This document shows, piece by piece, positions 31,344 through 44,087 of a DNA stretch of 64,000 nt. The notes below the pieces were generated by a model. That model was not told where the DNA came from, did not search any database, and was given only the letters and a program-made list of their open reading frames with translations. Position 1 is the stretch's first letter. Each line of letters starts with the position of its first letter. The translations under genes were made by a program, and so were the position numbers. Source of the DNA: Bilabrum cf. latius (lineage: Eukaryota > Bigyra: Bicosoecida > Bigyra > Bicosoecida); contig OZ237743.1 of assembly GCA_965178125.1 (NCBI GenBank), forward strand, positions 434,001 through 498,000, read 5' to 3'.

Positions 31344-32958
31344 ATGGTGGATTGCATTATACAGGAATGGCTACCACTCGATACCTATCGGAGCCCGTAC
31401 AGAAGCATCACCTCGATTGTGAGACGCCAGTTTCCGCCTCAAGTCGAACACGAACACTTTGCGAGAGAAGGAGCCCGCTGCACCGCATGCTTGCATGGGT
31501 TCCATTTCTTGATCTATAAGACAGTTGCCATTGCAATTTCTGCAGGTTTCTTCTGACGGCATGCACGAGAGCTACAAGAGAGGCAGGAACGATTTTGCTC
31601 CCGAATGCCAATCCCTTGGGCAATTTCTGTGGGCGATCAGGCAGGGGTACTCCAGCGCCACAATGCCTTCTGGATCGGGCCTGGGAGGCTTGAAGCGGCT
31701 GCTGGCGCTGCTGCCTTCGGATGGCATCCGTTTGAAGTCGCTGCGGCTGGTTGACGAGACGATCGATGTTCCGACAGCCAGGTTGCTTTGCGAGATGGTA
31801 TGTTTGGACGTGGAGGGTCATGGGTTGTCTTGCTTGCATCTGAAGGACTGCATGTGGAAGCCAGGCGCCATGGCAGCACTGGCTCCGTCGATGCTGCACC
31901 CGGGGAGGTCGAATTGTCTGGAAGCACTCCTCTTGCAGAGCACTTCTGGCGAGCAATCGGTGAAAGGAGCCCCTCAGGATCTGTTCGAGTCGCTCGGGTA
32001 GGTGCTAGGAGACTGGCGCTGCAGCTTGTATGCGCTGAGCCTGGTGGGCATGCTCGGATGGAATCACCGATATGGTCCGGTTGAAGGTGTGGACTGGACT
32101 TGCATGTATCGGCGCAATGCCTTGGTGGCCAGGGGCATGCTGAGCAACAGAAGCATTCGGTATTTGTCGACTGGGGACTGCGTGGTGAACACAGAGCAGC
32201 TGGTCGCGTGGGCCGATGCTCTGGCCAAGCATCGCTGGTTGCGGCAGCTTCTTGTGTCGTTTCATCCTGTGACGAACGAAGCCCGCATTGCGCTCGGTGC
32301 ACCAGTGGCAAGGATCGTGCGTGAGAACGTGAGCATCAGGCACCTGATGTTGTTGTACGACATGGAGGAAAGATGGACTACGGTGCCGCCTCCGTTGGAC
32401 CTGCTGCGGGCAGCAATCAAATAGAACAGGGCGCTGCTATCGATATCGGTCGGATTTGATGGACGCGAGTTCTACGACAGTCCACAAGATCTTCAGCCGC
32501 AGCATGACCAGAACCTGGATGCCGTGGTGGCTAATCCGCGGATTGTTTTCTATGACTGGTGCACGGTCGACATTACATACAAGAACGAGAGAGTCGAGCC
32601 AGTCATGCTGCCTCGGCTCCAGCACTACTAGTCCAGGCAGTCCAGGCTGTGGGCCTTGGTACGACATAGGACCGCTGCGCAGGCTCACCGGGATGCAAGG
32701 CTAGTGTGGCGAGCTGCGGCAGAGGGCAGGCCCCTAGAGTTGGCGAAGCGACTGAGGCTGGGGGTGATGGCAGGTGGCGCGGACCGGCAAGTGCTTGTAT
32801 CAGGCAGCTTGCTAGACGCGGGGCAAGCGGCCGAGGCAGGCGGGCATAGGGAATGCGTGCTGCTAGTGCGCCGGTCAGTTGCGCGAGAGGTGAACCGAAG
32901 GGCCATTGGTCGTGGCCTGACAGAAGGTATGCCCACATGCTAGTGCGTGGTGTGGTAA
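31344..32958 (+). CDS. L2: probable LRR/ankyrin protein, 495 aa
   Basis: Exon 1 is 31,344-31,418, the intron 31,419-31,545, and exon 2 is 31,546-32,958 (TAA). The 5' half is nearly identical to L1. From about 31,966 (codons G-A-P-Q-D instead of A-A-P-Q-D) it matches L4 and L5 better, including their last codons (P-T-C-Q-C-V-V-W). L2 therefore looks like a recombinant between an L1-type and an L5-type gene. It has the same LRR-like and ankyrin-like parts as L1 and several TAG codons. It converges on S3, 274 bases away. Confidence 0.75.
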
Positions 32959-33232
32959 ACACTATGTCTATACGTCTGTGTGCTGACTGTCATTTTTACG
33001 GCTTGGAAGTGGCACAAGATGGTGATCTACGATAGCATGCGTTTATATGAGCGGCTCTCATGGAGCGGTTTTGCTAGCGGGGTGTAATCCTTGACCCAAC
33101 TATCACCAAAGAATACCCCATCCGCTGGTTGAGACCCATAGAAAGAGCAAAAGGCCACCGGTTCACTCCTAGCAACCGCACGGTATCTGGGTTTCAGTGC
33201 CACTGCGTGTTGCCGGGTCAGGCCAAAGCCTG

Positions 33233-36200
33233 TCAGGTGGCCTCCCTTTGCGCTAGCCAAGTGCTCGTTTGCCAAACAAGCTTGCCAGGCAGGTCTTCAT
33301 CATCAGGTAAGTACACTCGGATGTACATCGTGTCAGTCACAGGAGACTTCACGAACCATCGGTTCAATCCACGCATGGCCTTGCAAGACTTGTGCCTGGA
33401 CATAGGCTCCCCGCGAAGACCAGGCGTATCCTCCAGTGCTGCCCAGTGGGCCTTGAATGAGAAAGACTCAGGAGGATGGCGGAGATCGACAACGCTCTAA
33501 CAGGAAGGGATCTGCACATTGAATGAAGAGAAGTGGCCTTTCTATTCTCCCGCCAACATCCACGGACAGTCATCGTACAGCTCCACAGCAGCCGCGATCT
33601 TGGGAGCTTCGGCCGGCTTGTCAGTTGTCGAGAGATAGCAGAGCCAGACGGACACCGTAGCGAATGCTTCAGATCGGAGGCCTCCTGGATTGCAATACAC
33701 GTCACCGTTTCGCTGAGGAAATGCTGCTGTCGTGCTATGCTTCTGTTCCCGTGCGCGTGCTATCGTAAGGCCGCCAGCAGCAGCGCCACCAGCAGCGGCA
33801 CCTCCAGCAGCAGCACCAGCAGCAGCAGCACCTGCAGACTACTCCATCTGCAAGTCACGAAACATGGCGTAGCTGAGCTCGACCGATACAATCACATCAC
33901 GGGTCTATAAGTCCAGAACTTTCTACGCGTTGCTTCGTATAGAGGAAGTCGGGAGCCTAGGCAGACGTCCACTGATCGTAGCAGTGCTGGCTCCTTGAAG
34001 GATAGTGCGCAACAATGGGCGATATTCCGAACCAAGCAGGCCGCCAGAGCGTCCCCTTGCTGCCATTGGACGGCCTTCAATGGCGGGCTTCAGGTACATC
34101 CGAAGTAGCGGTGCATTCTCCGCAGCTACACAAATTCCACCCACAAGCTTCTAGAAGCAGCCGCAATGGCATGTCCTCAACAAGTCGTGGCAGCCTTGCC
34201 GCCCTGTGCCGCTCCCGGTTCGTGGACAGTATGCGCATCGCTTTGGCAGGAGGGAGCCGGTCGGAATCGCCCATCCATCCATGGACTCGATATTGCCAAG
34301 AATTATCTTGCGAGTGCGCCCGGTGCACGTTAGCCGGAGTCTATCTGGAGCTGGGGTGTCGTCTTTCTTCATTAAAGGTTTGATTGGGGCAGCTAGTTTA
34401 GCATCGCGAGCGTTCGCCAGCAGAAGGCTGCGAGCGGGACCGCTGCCGGCTCGAACAGTCTGCAGGGCAGAAGCCATGATCGAAAGGGCCCTAGCAACCC
34501 TGGGGGCTGCAAACGATGTACCCTACGTAAAACGTGTCGGCCTGTCAACTGAGCACTCCGTGTCATCCACTGGATCCGGTGTAGCACATCCGCTGCCGCT
34601 GCACACTTCTGAAGGCTGAGGCGCCCTGGGCACAGTCGTGCATTTGAGCAACAGGTCAGTTATGGACTCGCCGTGTGCGAACATATCGACGTAGTATCCC
34701 CAATCTGAGAAGCCAGACATGGGAATCTCCTCTCCTGCTTCGGTACGCCGGCTCAAGGTCTGCACGGAGCCCACACAGAGTGGTGACCTAGAGTAGCACG
34801 GGAGCCAAACGTCCACGCTCGGCCTGCTAGACATTCGTGAAGCAATCCGGGGTCGCTTAACTTGTCCAATGCCGCCATTACCGGCGGCGGCAGTCGCCAC
34901 AAAACCGTAGCGCAACAGAATCTCGAAGGATCTATCCACTTCTTTCATAGCCAGACCGTGAGACTGCACTTTCTCTCCAATGGAGATCTAGACCACCCCG
35001 AGCACGGACTCCTCTCTGTATGCGGACCCACGAGCGGCCCTGGTGACAGCCTGAATCCTCTGAGCCATCCTTTCGACAACTGCTAAGCCCCACCCAATGA
35101 CAGATGCACGCCGCTCGGGTGTCGATAGGCACAGTCTGCTCCAGCACGACCCACTACCAGCAGGTAGCTCCAACTGATGGCCTTCGGCAGCGTCGGTCTC
35201 ACCTTCGCTGAATATCGCGATTGGAACCACAATGGACTGAGTACCCCTAGCTGCTTCAGTTGCCACCACAGTGCCGTGGCTGTCGCGTTTGTCTCTTGGC
35301 GTATACGCCTTGTTCTCTCGGCCCGGTGTGTTCCAGAGACATCCCTCAACATCTGGCTGCCTCATGGCTGCACCTCGTGCTACTCGACTCGTGGACCCTG
35401 GTACCACGTGCCCGCCCGCAATCGCGAAGATCTCTTCCTCCAGTCCAGTGAAGTCTCGGTTCAGCTGGAATTCATCATAGGAGTACACGACCGCCGTATC
35501 CAGCACAAAAATCACCTAATTCAGCGCAAGTAGGCTTGAAGTAATGGGGAACTCGGTGGTTTCCTCACGAACGGCTTCATGTACACGCCACAGCGGACTC
35601 ATCAAGGGCTGGCCAGCTGCGCTGTGGGATGGACCTGCTGCAGTACGAGAATCGTGGGCAGGGTCAGCACCACCGGGTGCAGTGCCACCGACTCTACCGG
35701 TAGTACCAGCCGCCACAGACGATCCTATCCCAGCGGTCCGTCCACCCGTCAGTGGACTAACCTTTCTATGCACGCCATCAAGCAATGGAACACTCCCAGC
35801 CTTCGATGATGTCGCTGTCTGGATCAGATTGGTCCCTGCCTCGCTGTCTTTGCCTACAACAGGCGTCGAGTTCGGTTCCAGCTGCGTGCTACTGAGACCA
35901 GAGTTACCGTGCAGCAGCAGCTCTCGTGCGGTGCCGTTGGTACTCTCGGTCCCACCGGAGCATACACAGCCAGAGCACGACTCCTCGCTGCCGCGCAGAC
36001 CTGCCAGCTTCACGGGGTGGTCAGGGTAGTGCGCCCGCACCAGCCCGCTCTTCACGATGAGTGCCTGCACCGTGGATCCCACACACGCTGCCATGCCGAT
36101 GGACGACGGCTGAGGGATGAAGGCCCCGCTGGACATGCTGGCCTTGCCCAGCTGCTGGATGCCGCGCAGCACCTCTATCACAGCGCCAAGGTCAGCTGCA

Positions 36201-37195
36201 GCCGGCTTGGGGGACGCGAGCTGGAAGGTGAGCTTGCGCCATGCGGTGTGGGCGAAGCTCCGGGGAGCTCCATGCTGGTCGTTGCGATCCGGTCCGGGCG
36301 CGTAGCCGTTGATGTCGAGGTGCTGGATGTACTGCAGCCCGCCGTCCTGGGTCTCTGTGCCTCGGGCCAGTCGGTCGAGGTGGGCGGCGGCAGTTGCGAG
36401 GGCGGTCCTCTTGGCCTCTGCTGCCACGAGGCCCCACACCGTCTCGGTGTCCGGGTGGCGACTGCTGCTTGTCGCGAATGCCGAGGACTGCAGAGCGGCC
36501 TGCACCTGGCACAGGGGCTTGAGGACAGGGGCGGCGTTGCCCGGCAGGCTGGTCATGGCAGCGAGCTTGCGGGCGCATCCAGCCGCGAAGCTCTGCAGGC
36601 CGAGCAGGTGAGCGGATGCACCGCTCGAGGTGGCGGCGCCGTCCGTGTGCTTGATGCCGTCGGCTTCAGGAGTATCCGCGCGCTGCAGCTCATGCAGCGC
36701 TTCGATCAGCCCGCTCGCGGCGTCGTGCATGGCTTTGCCGACGTCTCTCGGGTCCGTGTCCGTGACGAAGTCGACGAAGCGCTCCGCCGACAGCTCCTGT
36801 CCTTGATCCATCCAGTACATCATATACTTGCATTGATCATGCGCAGGCTGGGAGTCGGGCGCTGGAGGCGGATCGTGCTTGGATTTCCCCATTGTGAGAG
36901 GCTGCTGATTCTGGGTTCGCGCAGCGTTGGGGCCCGCATCGTCTGCGATGAGAGCGAAGTCGGCACAAGCATACGATGTATTACTTCATATGATGAGCGA
37001 GCTAGCGAAGGAAGCCAATGGTCTCTCACTGGCGTCTGACGGCATTGCGTCGAGCTTGGGATCAATAACCGACGGAGACTTCTTGAGCTCGGTTGTCCGA
37101 GTCCTGCGGCGCACTCGGTGGGCTCTTGATGGCGAGTCACCCAGAGCTAATGGCAACAGCACTGTGAGCAGACAAATCGATGCGAGCGTGCGCAT
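33233..37195 (-). CDS. S3: secreted subtilisin-like serine protease, 1291 aa
   Basis: Exon 1 is 37,195-37,030, the intron 37,029-36,943 (87 bp), and exon 2 is 36,942-33,233 (TGA). The signal peptide and the first 330 residues are almost those of S1. The linker, peptidase domain and C-terminal domain are clearly diverged. All catalytic motifs are present: V-L-D-T-A-V, D-S-H-G-T-V-V-A, A-A-A-G-N-G and G-T-S-F-A-A-P. An Ala/Gly-rich tract (near 33,780-33,840) precedes the C-terminal domain, which contains V-E-L-Y-D-D-C-P-W and ends F-V-K-S-P-V-T-D-T-M-Y-I-R-V. More than ten TAG codons are in frame. The role is as for S1, probably with different substrates. Confidence 0.85.
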
Positions 37196-37776
37196 GGTAG
37201 CTGGAAATGAGTGGTTCTACCGGTCGCAAGCGTGATGCGTAGCGATCAACTCGGAATATTGCACCTTGATCGGAATGGCGTTCATGGCGCCATGAACATC
37301 GGATGATAAGCTTTTGGTTGTAATCATGGTCTATGCACATTTTGCAGAAGTGCACGCATGGAGCCGAGGCATGCATGAGACCTGGGTGGAGGTGAATTCA
37401 GATACAAACGCGAAGATGCGATATATTGGGGAACGCTTGGGCTGCATGTCCTTCTTCATGGTACATTGGCAATCTGTGTTTGTTCTTTATGTGCTGCTTC
37501 GAGTGTCGGTAAGAGCGAGCAGGCGCTATCACTGATTGCTCGAAGTCTGACCAGGACCCAAGCTGCTGGCAGGAGCAAGTGCCACCAGTGGGCCTGAAGA
37601 TCTGCAGCCATGACAAGTGTTGGGGGGGTGTATTGTATTGAGCTGATGTGATCGATTGTATCGCGGTCCTCCAGCCAGTCGCAGTCGTGTCCACTCTATT
37701 GATGCCCTCGCAAGAACTTGGGCTGCTGCTTGCAGGATACACAATGCCAGCTGCGCACCTGGTATGAGCGAACACA
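37196..37776. other. Upstream region of S3
   Basis: This is similar to 18,495-19,077 with small changes. No gene is supported. Confidence 0.45.
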
Positions 37777-38881
37777 TCAAGCCGCCATCCTTGCACACGC
37801 AAGCCGGACCGCAACACGGTCCCCCACCCGCTTCAGCCCAAGAACCTCCGCCAGCTCGCCATCCGTCGTGGCAGCCAGCTCCCACACAGACCTCACATGC
37901 TGCTGCCGACACCGTGCTGCGGCATCCGCAAGCCCAAGCGCCTCCAGAAGACCGCAGGCAGACCCAGAGGGCATGCCAGCAGCAGCCGCAGCAGGCGCAT
38001 GCTCATATTTCTACCCGTCGCCCTTGCCTATGCCCTTGCCCTTGCCCTTGCCCTTGCCCTTGCCCTTGCCCTTGCCTATGCCCATATGCTGGCTCTCGCC
38101 TGGCCCCTTGTCTCGATCCTCCGCGCTTTGCCCTCCAGCCAACCCTGACCCCTACGATCTGTCCGGCTTGCACAGAGACTCGACGGCCTTGCTTACCAGC
38201 GATAGGCCTGATAATGACTCGCAGGCAGCGTGGCGGGAATCCAGGAGCCACCACTGCAGCTGCCGAATCGACATGCCAAGGACAAGGGGCGAGGAGGAAG
38301 AGACAGGGGCTGCACCCGTCCCACTGCCACCACCAGCACCTACACCTGAAGAGGCGCCTTCGCTGCATCCATCTTGCCCTGCAAGTGCCTCGCGAATCCC
38401 ATGTGCAAGCGCTCTCGCTTCCTGCCCCGCCATGCCACCGCCACCAGGCACTGCCTCGGGCATGGCAAACACAACCATCGCCGATGCCAGTCGCAGCACG
38501 TCGTCGCGAGAGGCGCCGCGCAGGAGCTCTCCCAGCGGAACCATCTCCAGCAGTCCCGCGGCCGTGCCATCTGCCACCGACTGCAGCACGCTCGTGTCAG
38601 CGTCGATGGCAAGCGACAGATCCTTGCGCAGAGGCGAGGCCGCCGGGCTCATCGCGATCAATCGAGTGCGCTTGGCTTGCTTGATTGCCGTAGCCGTGAA
38701 GCCATCACTGTTTCCCCCAGCATCCACGGCACTGTCTGCCAGCATGAACAGACGGGAGGACGGCGGCGTGCTTCTCATCGCAGCCGAAGCACCGCTGCCT
38801 GCCACCAGCCGGAGAGAAACGTCGCGCAGGACGTGTGTTCCCGCCCCACACAGGTCCACAGCCGCCCATCGCATGCTGCTG
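37777..38881 (-). pseudogene. C-terminal fragment of BCS1/SAM gene, copy 3
   Basis: TGA lies at 37,777-37,779. The SAM domain, the (Gly-Lys)n tract and the preceding 300 residues match the full gene. Homology stops near 38,913. The frame is open to 39,075, but there is no ATG upstream of Met in S-S-M-R-W (about 38,881), and the far end abuts exon 1 of L3. It is closer to the full gene in some codons than copies 1 and 2 are. The AAA domain is missing. Confidence 0.5.
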
Positions 38882-39076
38882 GTGACCTGATCATCGAGCT
38901 CGTCCGACTGCCGCCAGTGACTAGTAGACCCAGCTACCACGGACCACGACTCATGAAGCGCGCTGCACAGCCAAGTGGCAGCCCAAGCTTGAGCGGGCAC
39001 ATGCGTGAGGCTCCGGATGAGCCAGTTCGTTTGTGTCAGAAACGAACAATTGCAGCAGGCTGCAGTTCTCGCCAAT

Positions 39077-40689
39077 ATGGTGTACTATATGATACAAGAA
39101 TAGCGCATACCGGATGCCTATCGCAGCCCGTACAGAAGCATCACCTCAATGGTGAGGAGCCAAGCAAGTTTTGCTGGTATCATCGCGAATAGCATCGCGT
39201 CTCATACGCGGAGTAATAGCAAGTCTTGTACATGATAGTATTATGTCAGCATGCATTTTTACTCAAGTCTCTGCAGGTTTCATCTGACGGCATGCACGAG
39301 AGCTACAAGAGAGGCAGGAACGATGTTGCTCCCGAATGCACGTCGTTTTGGCATTTCCTGTGGGCGATCAAGCAGGGGTACTCCAGCGCCACAATGCCTT
39401 CTGGATCGGGCATGGCAGGTTTGAAGCAGCTGCTGGCGCTGCTGCCTTCGGATGGCATCCGGTTGAAGTCGCTGCGGCTTGTGGACGAGACGATCGATGT
39501 TCCGACAGCCAGGTTGCTTTGCGAGATGGTATGTTTGGACGTGGAGGGTCATGGGTTGTCTTGCTTGCATCTGAAGGACTGCATGTGGAAGCCAGGCGCC
39601 ATGGCAGCACTGGCTCCGTCGATGCTGCACTCGGGGAGGTCGAATCGTCTGGAAGCACTCCTATTGCAGAGCACTTCTGGCGAGCAATCGGTGAAAGGAG
39701 CCCCTCAAGATCTGTTCGAGTCGCTCGGGTAGGTGCTAGGAGACTCGCGGTGCAGTCTGTATGCGCTGAGCCTGGTGGGCATGCTCGGTTGGGATTCTTG
39801 TTCTGAAACCACTGAAGGGCCAGCCTATGTTGGCCTGTATCGGCGGAATGCCCCGATAGCGAAGGGCATGCTGAGCAACAGAAGCATTCGGTATTTGTCG
39901 ACTGGGGACTGCGTGGTGAACACAGAGCAGCTGGTCGCGTGGGCCGATGCTCTGGCCAAGCATCGCTGGTTGCGGCAGCTGCTGATTTCCTTCCTGCCAA
40001 ACTCGCCGCAAGCATTTGTCACTTTCGGGGGTTCTGTAGCTAGGTTTGTGCGCGATAGCGTTAGCATCAGGCACCTGATGCTATTTTACGTCGTTGAGAG
40101 GTATCGGCGTACTGAAACACCACCATTGGACCTATTGCGGGCTGCAGTGAGGCAGAACAGAGCGCTGCTGTCGATGTCGATTGGATGGAATGGCAGTGAG
40201 TATCACCGAAGACTTTAGTAGTTCAATCGTCAGCATAACATGAATTTGGAGGCGGTGGCGGCCAATCCGCGGATGGTGTTCTACGACTGGTGTACGTTAG
40301 TCACTACCTACAAGAATGAGAAGGTAGAGCCAGTGATGTTGCCGAGGCTCCAGCAGTATTAGTCCAGACAGTCCAGGCTGTGGGCGTTGGTACAGCATAG
40401 GACCGCTGCGTAGGCTCACCGGGATGCAAGGCTAGTGTGGCGAGCTGCAGCGGAGGGCAGGCCACTAGAGCTCGCGAAGCGACTGCGGCTCGGGGTGATG
40501 GCAGGTGGGGCGGAACGGAAAAGGCTGGTATCAGGCAGATTATTAAACGCGGCACAAGCAGCGGAGGCAGGTGGGCATAGGGAATGCGCTCTGCTAGTGC
40601 GTAGATCATTTGTGCGAGAGCTGAACCGACGGGCAGTGTATTTTGGCAAGTTGGGATGCGTTGCAGGGTGTTCCTGCCTGGTGCTGTGA
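39077..40689 (+). CDS. L3: probable LRR/ankyrin protein, 495 aa
   Basis: Exon 1 is 39,077-39,151, with a TAG codon (I-Q-E-Q-R). The intron is 39,152-39,276 (125 bp, GTGAGG...CTGCAG), and exon 2 is 39,277-40,689 (TGA). Exon 1 has diverged in sequence but has the same 25-codon length and the same splice phase as the other copies, and the intron body is unrelated to theirs. This comparison is the main proof of the gene model. The middle of the protein is the most diverged of the five copies (S-C-S-E-T-T-E-G, N-S-P-Q-A-F-V-T-F). The last 150 residues match L4. Confidence 0.78.
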
Positions 40690-40923
40690 GGCTAACCCGA
40701 ATCATTTTAGATCCACGCAGCTTGACTACGGCCCAGCACACCCACAGTTGAAGCAGACTAGTAGCTGCGGCGGTTGCTGTTTGGTAAGAGTGTAGTCAAG
40801 CGGGCCATCGCACTCGGGAGAGAATGCAAGCTGGCCATGCCAATTACTGACCGTGACGAGGCGGGCTTGAAGCTGGTTAATCCCCAGCTGCGGACCAAGC
40901 TGACGACAGGGGGGCATAGGACC

Positions 40924-41286
40924 TCAAAAAAGAGAAGAGCCATACATGTTCGACGCCCAGGTGTGGCAATGTAGGGCACGGAATCGTTTGTGACAGCGGC
41001 TACAGTTCCAGACGGTGTCCACCACCCGATGATCCGAGCGAAGTAGAGGCTCTGGATCAGAAGGGAGCTGGCGATGAAGTGGACACATGGATGGGTAGTT
41101 GGTACAAGCACGTCGGCCGATCATTGCATACAGTCCTTCCGGGTATCGCCGCGGTGAGGAGCAAAGGAGGACAGTGGGGACACTGACGTTCTGCTTGGCT
41201 AGCGCATCAGTGCCTGAAGAAGTCATTGGACGAGCAGAAGCCAAAGTCATCGGGACATAGTTGAGGAAGAAGAAGGAGAGGAACAT
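40924..41286 (-). CDS. Z1: small Cys-rich protein of unknown function
   Basis: A 120-codon frame begins with a signal-like N-terminus (M-F-L-S-F-F-F-L-N-Y-V-P) and ends with C-S-R-C-H-K-R-F-R-A-L-H-C-H before TGA 40,924-40,926. The Cys/His spacing suggests metal binding. Past the TGA the same frame stays open to about 40,704 and contains C-F-N-C-G-C, so an unseen intron may join the two parts (a GT lies in N-M-Y just before the stop). I recognise no family, and coding status is uncertain. Confidence 0.35.
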   Translation of the reverse strand: MFLSFFFLNYVPMTLASARPMTSSGTDALAKQNVSVPTVLLCSSPRRYPEGLYAMIGRRACTNYPSMCPLHRQLPSDPEPLLRSDHRVVDTVWNCSRCHKRFRALHCHTWASNMYGSSLF

Positions 41287-41582
41287 GGTTTCAGATACAA
41301 TGCTGAAAGCAGAATGAAGTACGAGCTGCGACCTGCCACCGCGTCGGCCGTTTTAGCCTCTGTTTGTCGGCGATCGGTATGTGCGACACAGGTGCAAGCG
41401 TCGACGGCATACTACGCCGGCGGGGTCCAGCTCATGGGAATCTGAATGCGACTTCGCTACAGCTTTTGACCTGTCATGGCCTAGCCCCCCACCCTGCATT
41501 GCTGGCCAATTGATTCTCCTTCTCAGATCTAGCTCTTTCAGAAATATCTTTACAATTTTAGCGGTCTGCAGGCTTTGGCAGC

Positions 41583-43194
41583 ATGGTGGATTGCATTATA
41601 CAGGAATGGCTACCACTCGATACCTATCGGAGCCCGTACAGAAGCATCACCTCGATTGTGAGACGCCAGTTTCCGCCTCAAGTCGAACACGAACAGTTTG
41701 CGAGAGAAGGAGCCCGCTGCACCGCATGCTTGCATAGGTTCCATTTCTTGATCTATAAGACAGATGCCATTGCAATTTCTGCAGGTTTCATCTGACGGCA
41801 TGCACGAGAGCTACAAGAGAGGCAGGAACGATTTTGCTCCCGAATGCCAATCCCTTCGGCAATTTCTGTGGGCGATCAAGCAGGGGTACTCCAGCGCCAC
41901 AATGCCTTCCGGATCGGGCATGGCAGGCTTGAAGCAGCTGCTGGCGCTGCTGCCTTCGGATGGCATCCGGTTGAAGTCGCTGCGGCTGGTTGACGAGACG
42001 ATCGATGTTCCGACAGCCAGGTTGCTTTGCGAGATGGTATGTTTGGACGTGGAGGGCCATAGGTTGTCTTGCTTGCATCTGAAGGACTGCATGTGGAAGC
42101 CAGGCGCCATGGCAGCACTGGCTCCGTCGATGCTGCACTCGGGGAGGTTGAATCGCCTGGATGCACTCCTCTTGCAGAGCACTGGCAAGCAATCGGTGAA
42201 AGGAGCCCCTCAGGATCTGTTCGAGTCGCTCGGGTAGGTGCTAGGAGACTCGCGCTGCAGCTTGTATGCGCTGAGCCTGGTGGGCATGCTCGGATGGAAT
42301 CACCCCTATGGTCCGGTTCAAGGTGTGGACTGGACTTGCATGTATCGGCGCAATGCCTTGGTGGCCAGGGGCATGCTTAGCAACAGAAGCATTCGGTATT
42401 TGTCGACTGGGGACTGCGTGGTGGATACAGAGCAGCTGGTCGCGTGGGCCGATGCTCTGGCCAAGCATCGCTGGTTGCGGCAGCTTCTTGTGTCCTTTCA
42501 TCCTGTGACGAACGAAGCCCGCATTGCGCTCGGTGCACCAGTGGCAAGGATCGTGCGTGAGAGCGTTAGCATCAGGCACCTGATGCTGTTGTACGATATG
42601 GAGGAAAAATGGACTACGGTGCCGCCTCCGTTGGACCTGCTGCGGGCAGCAATCAAATAGAACAGAGCGCTGCTATCGATATCGGTCGGATGTGATGGAT
42701 GCGAGTTCTACGACAGTCCACAAGATCTTCAGCTGCAGCATGACCAGAACCTGGATGCCGTGGTGGCTAATCCGCGGATTGTTTTCTATGACTGGTGCAC
42801 CACAAATATGATTCACAAAAACGACAGCGTGGAGCCAGTCATGCTGCCCCGGCTCCAGCACTACTAGTCCAGGCAGTCCAGGCTGTGGGCCTTGGTACGA
42901 CATAGGACCGCTGCGCAAGCTCACCGGGATGCGGGGCTAGTGTGGCGAGCTGCAGCAGAGGGCAGGCCACTAGAGCTCGCGAAGCGACTGCGGCTCGGGG
43001 TGATGGCAGGTGGGGCGGAACGGAAAGGGCTCGTGTCAGGCAGGTCATTAAACGCGGCGCAAGCAGCGAAGGCAGGTGGGCATAGGGAATGCGCTGTGCT
43101 GGTGCGCCGGTCAGTAGCGCGGGAGCTGAACCGACGGGCAGTGTATTTTGGCAAGTTGGGATGCGTGCCAGGGTGTTCCTGCCTGGTGCTGTGA
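41583..43194 (+). CDS. L4: probable LRR/ankyrin protein, 494 aa
   Basis: Exon 1 is 41,583-41,657, the intron 41,658-41,784 (127 bp), and exon 2 is 41,785-43,194 (TGA). The layout and splice sites are those of L1. TAG codons occur at the same three places as in the other copies plus one in R-A-A-I-K-Q. The last codons match L3 (Y-F-G-K-L-G-C, then C-S-C-L-V-L). The upstream 200 bases match those of L1 and L2, but no BCS1/SAM fragment follows. Confidence 0.75.
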
Positions 43195-43428
43195 GGCTAA
43201 CCCGAATCATTTTAGATCCACGCAGCTTGACTACGGCCCAGCACACCCACAGTTGAAGCAGACTAGTAGCTGCGGCGGTTGCTGTTTGGTAAGAGTGTAG
43301 TCAAGCGGGCCATCGTACTCGGGAGAGAATGCAAGCTGGCCATGCCAATTACTGACCGTGACGAGGCGGGCTTGAAGCTGGTTAATCCCCAGCTGCGGAC
43401 CAAGCTGACGACAGGGGGGCATAGGACC

Positions 43429-43791
43429 TCAAAAAAGAGAAGAGCCATACATGTTCGACGCCCAGGTGTGGCAATGTAGGGCACGGAATCGTTTGTGACA
43501 GCGGCTACAGTTCCAGACGGTGTCCACCACCCGATGATCCGAGCGAAGTAGAGGCTCTGGATCAGAAGGGAGCTGGCGATGAAGTGGACACATGGATGGG
43601 TAGTTGGTACAAGCACGTCGGCCGATCATTGCATACAGTCCTTCCGGGTATCGCCGCGGTGAGGAGCAAAGGAGGACAGTGGGGACACTGACGTTCTGCT
43701 TGGCTAGCGCATCAGTGCCTGAAGAAGGCATTGGACGAGCAGAAGCCAAAGTCATCGGGACATAGTTGAGGAAGAAGAAGGAGAGGAACAT
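43429..43791 (-). CDS. Z2: small Cys-rich protein of unknown function
   Basis: Near-identical tandem copy of Z1 (offset 2505); the difference seen is Thr to Pro near the N-terminus. The same doubts about splicing and coding apply. Confidence 0.33.
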   Translation of the reverse strand: MFLSFFFLNYVPMTLASARPMPSSGTDALAKQNVSVPTVLLCSSPRRYPEGLYAMIGRRACTNYPSMCPLHRQLPSDPEPLLRSDHRVVDTVWNCSRCHKRFRALHCHTWASNMYGSSLF

Positions 43792-44087
43792 GGTTTCAGA
43801 TACAATGCTGAAAGCAGAATGAAGTACGAGCTGCGACCTGCCACCGCGTCGGCCGTTTTAGCCTCTGTTTGTCGGCGATCGGTATGTGCGACACAGGTGC
43901 AAGCGTCGACGGCATAGTACGCCGGCGGGGTCCAGCTCATGGGAATCTGAATGCGACTTCGCTACAGCTTTTGACCTGTCATGGCCTAGCCCCCCACCCT
44001 GCATTGCTGGCCAATTGATTCTCCTTCTCAGATCTAGCTCTTTCAGAAATATCTTTACAATTTTAGCGGTCTGCAGGCTTTGGCAGC

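Larger units (their letters stand above)
40690..43194. repeat. 2505-bp tandem duplication, first unit
   Basis: This unit (Z1 plus L4) is repeated at 43,195-45,699 with an offset of 2505 bases. The unit starts and ends inside or next to L gene 3' ends, as expected from unequal crossing-over between L genes. Confidence 0.85.
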
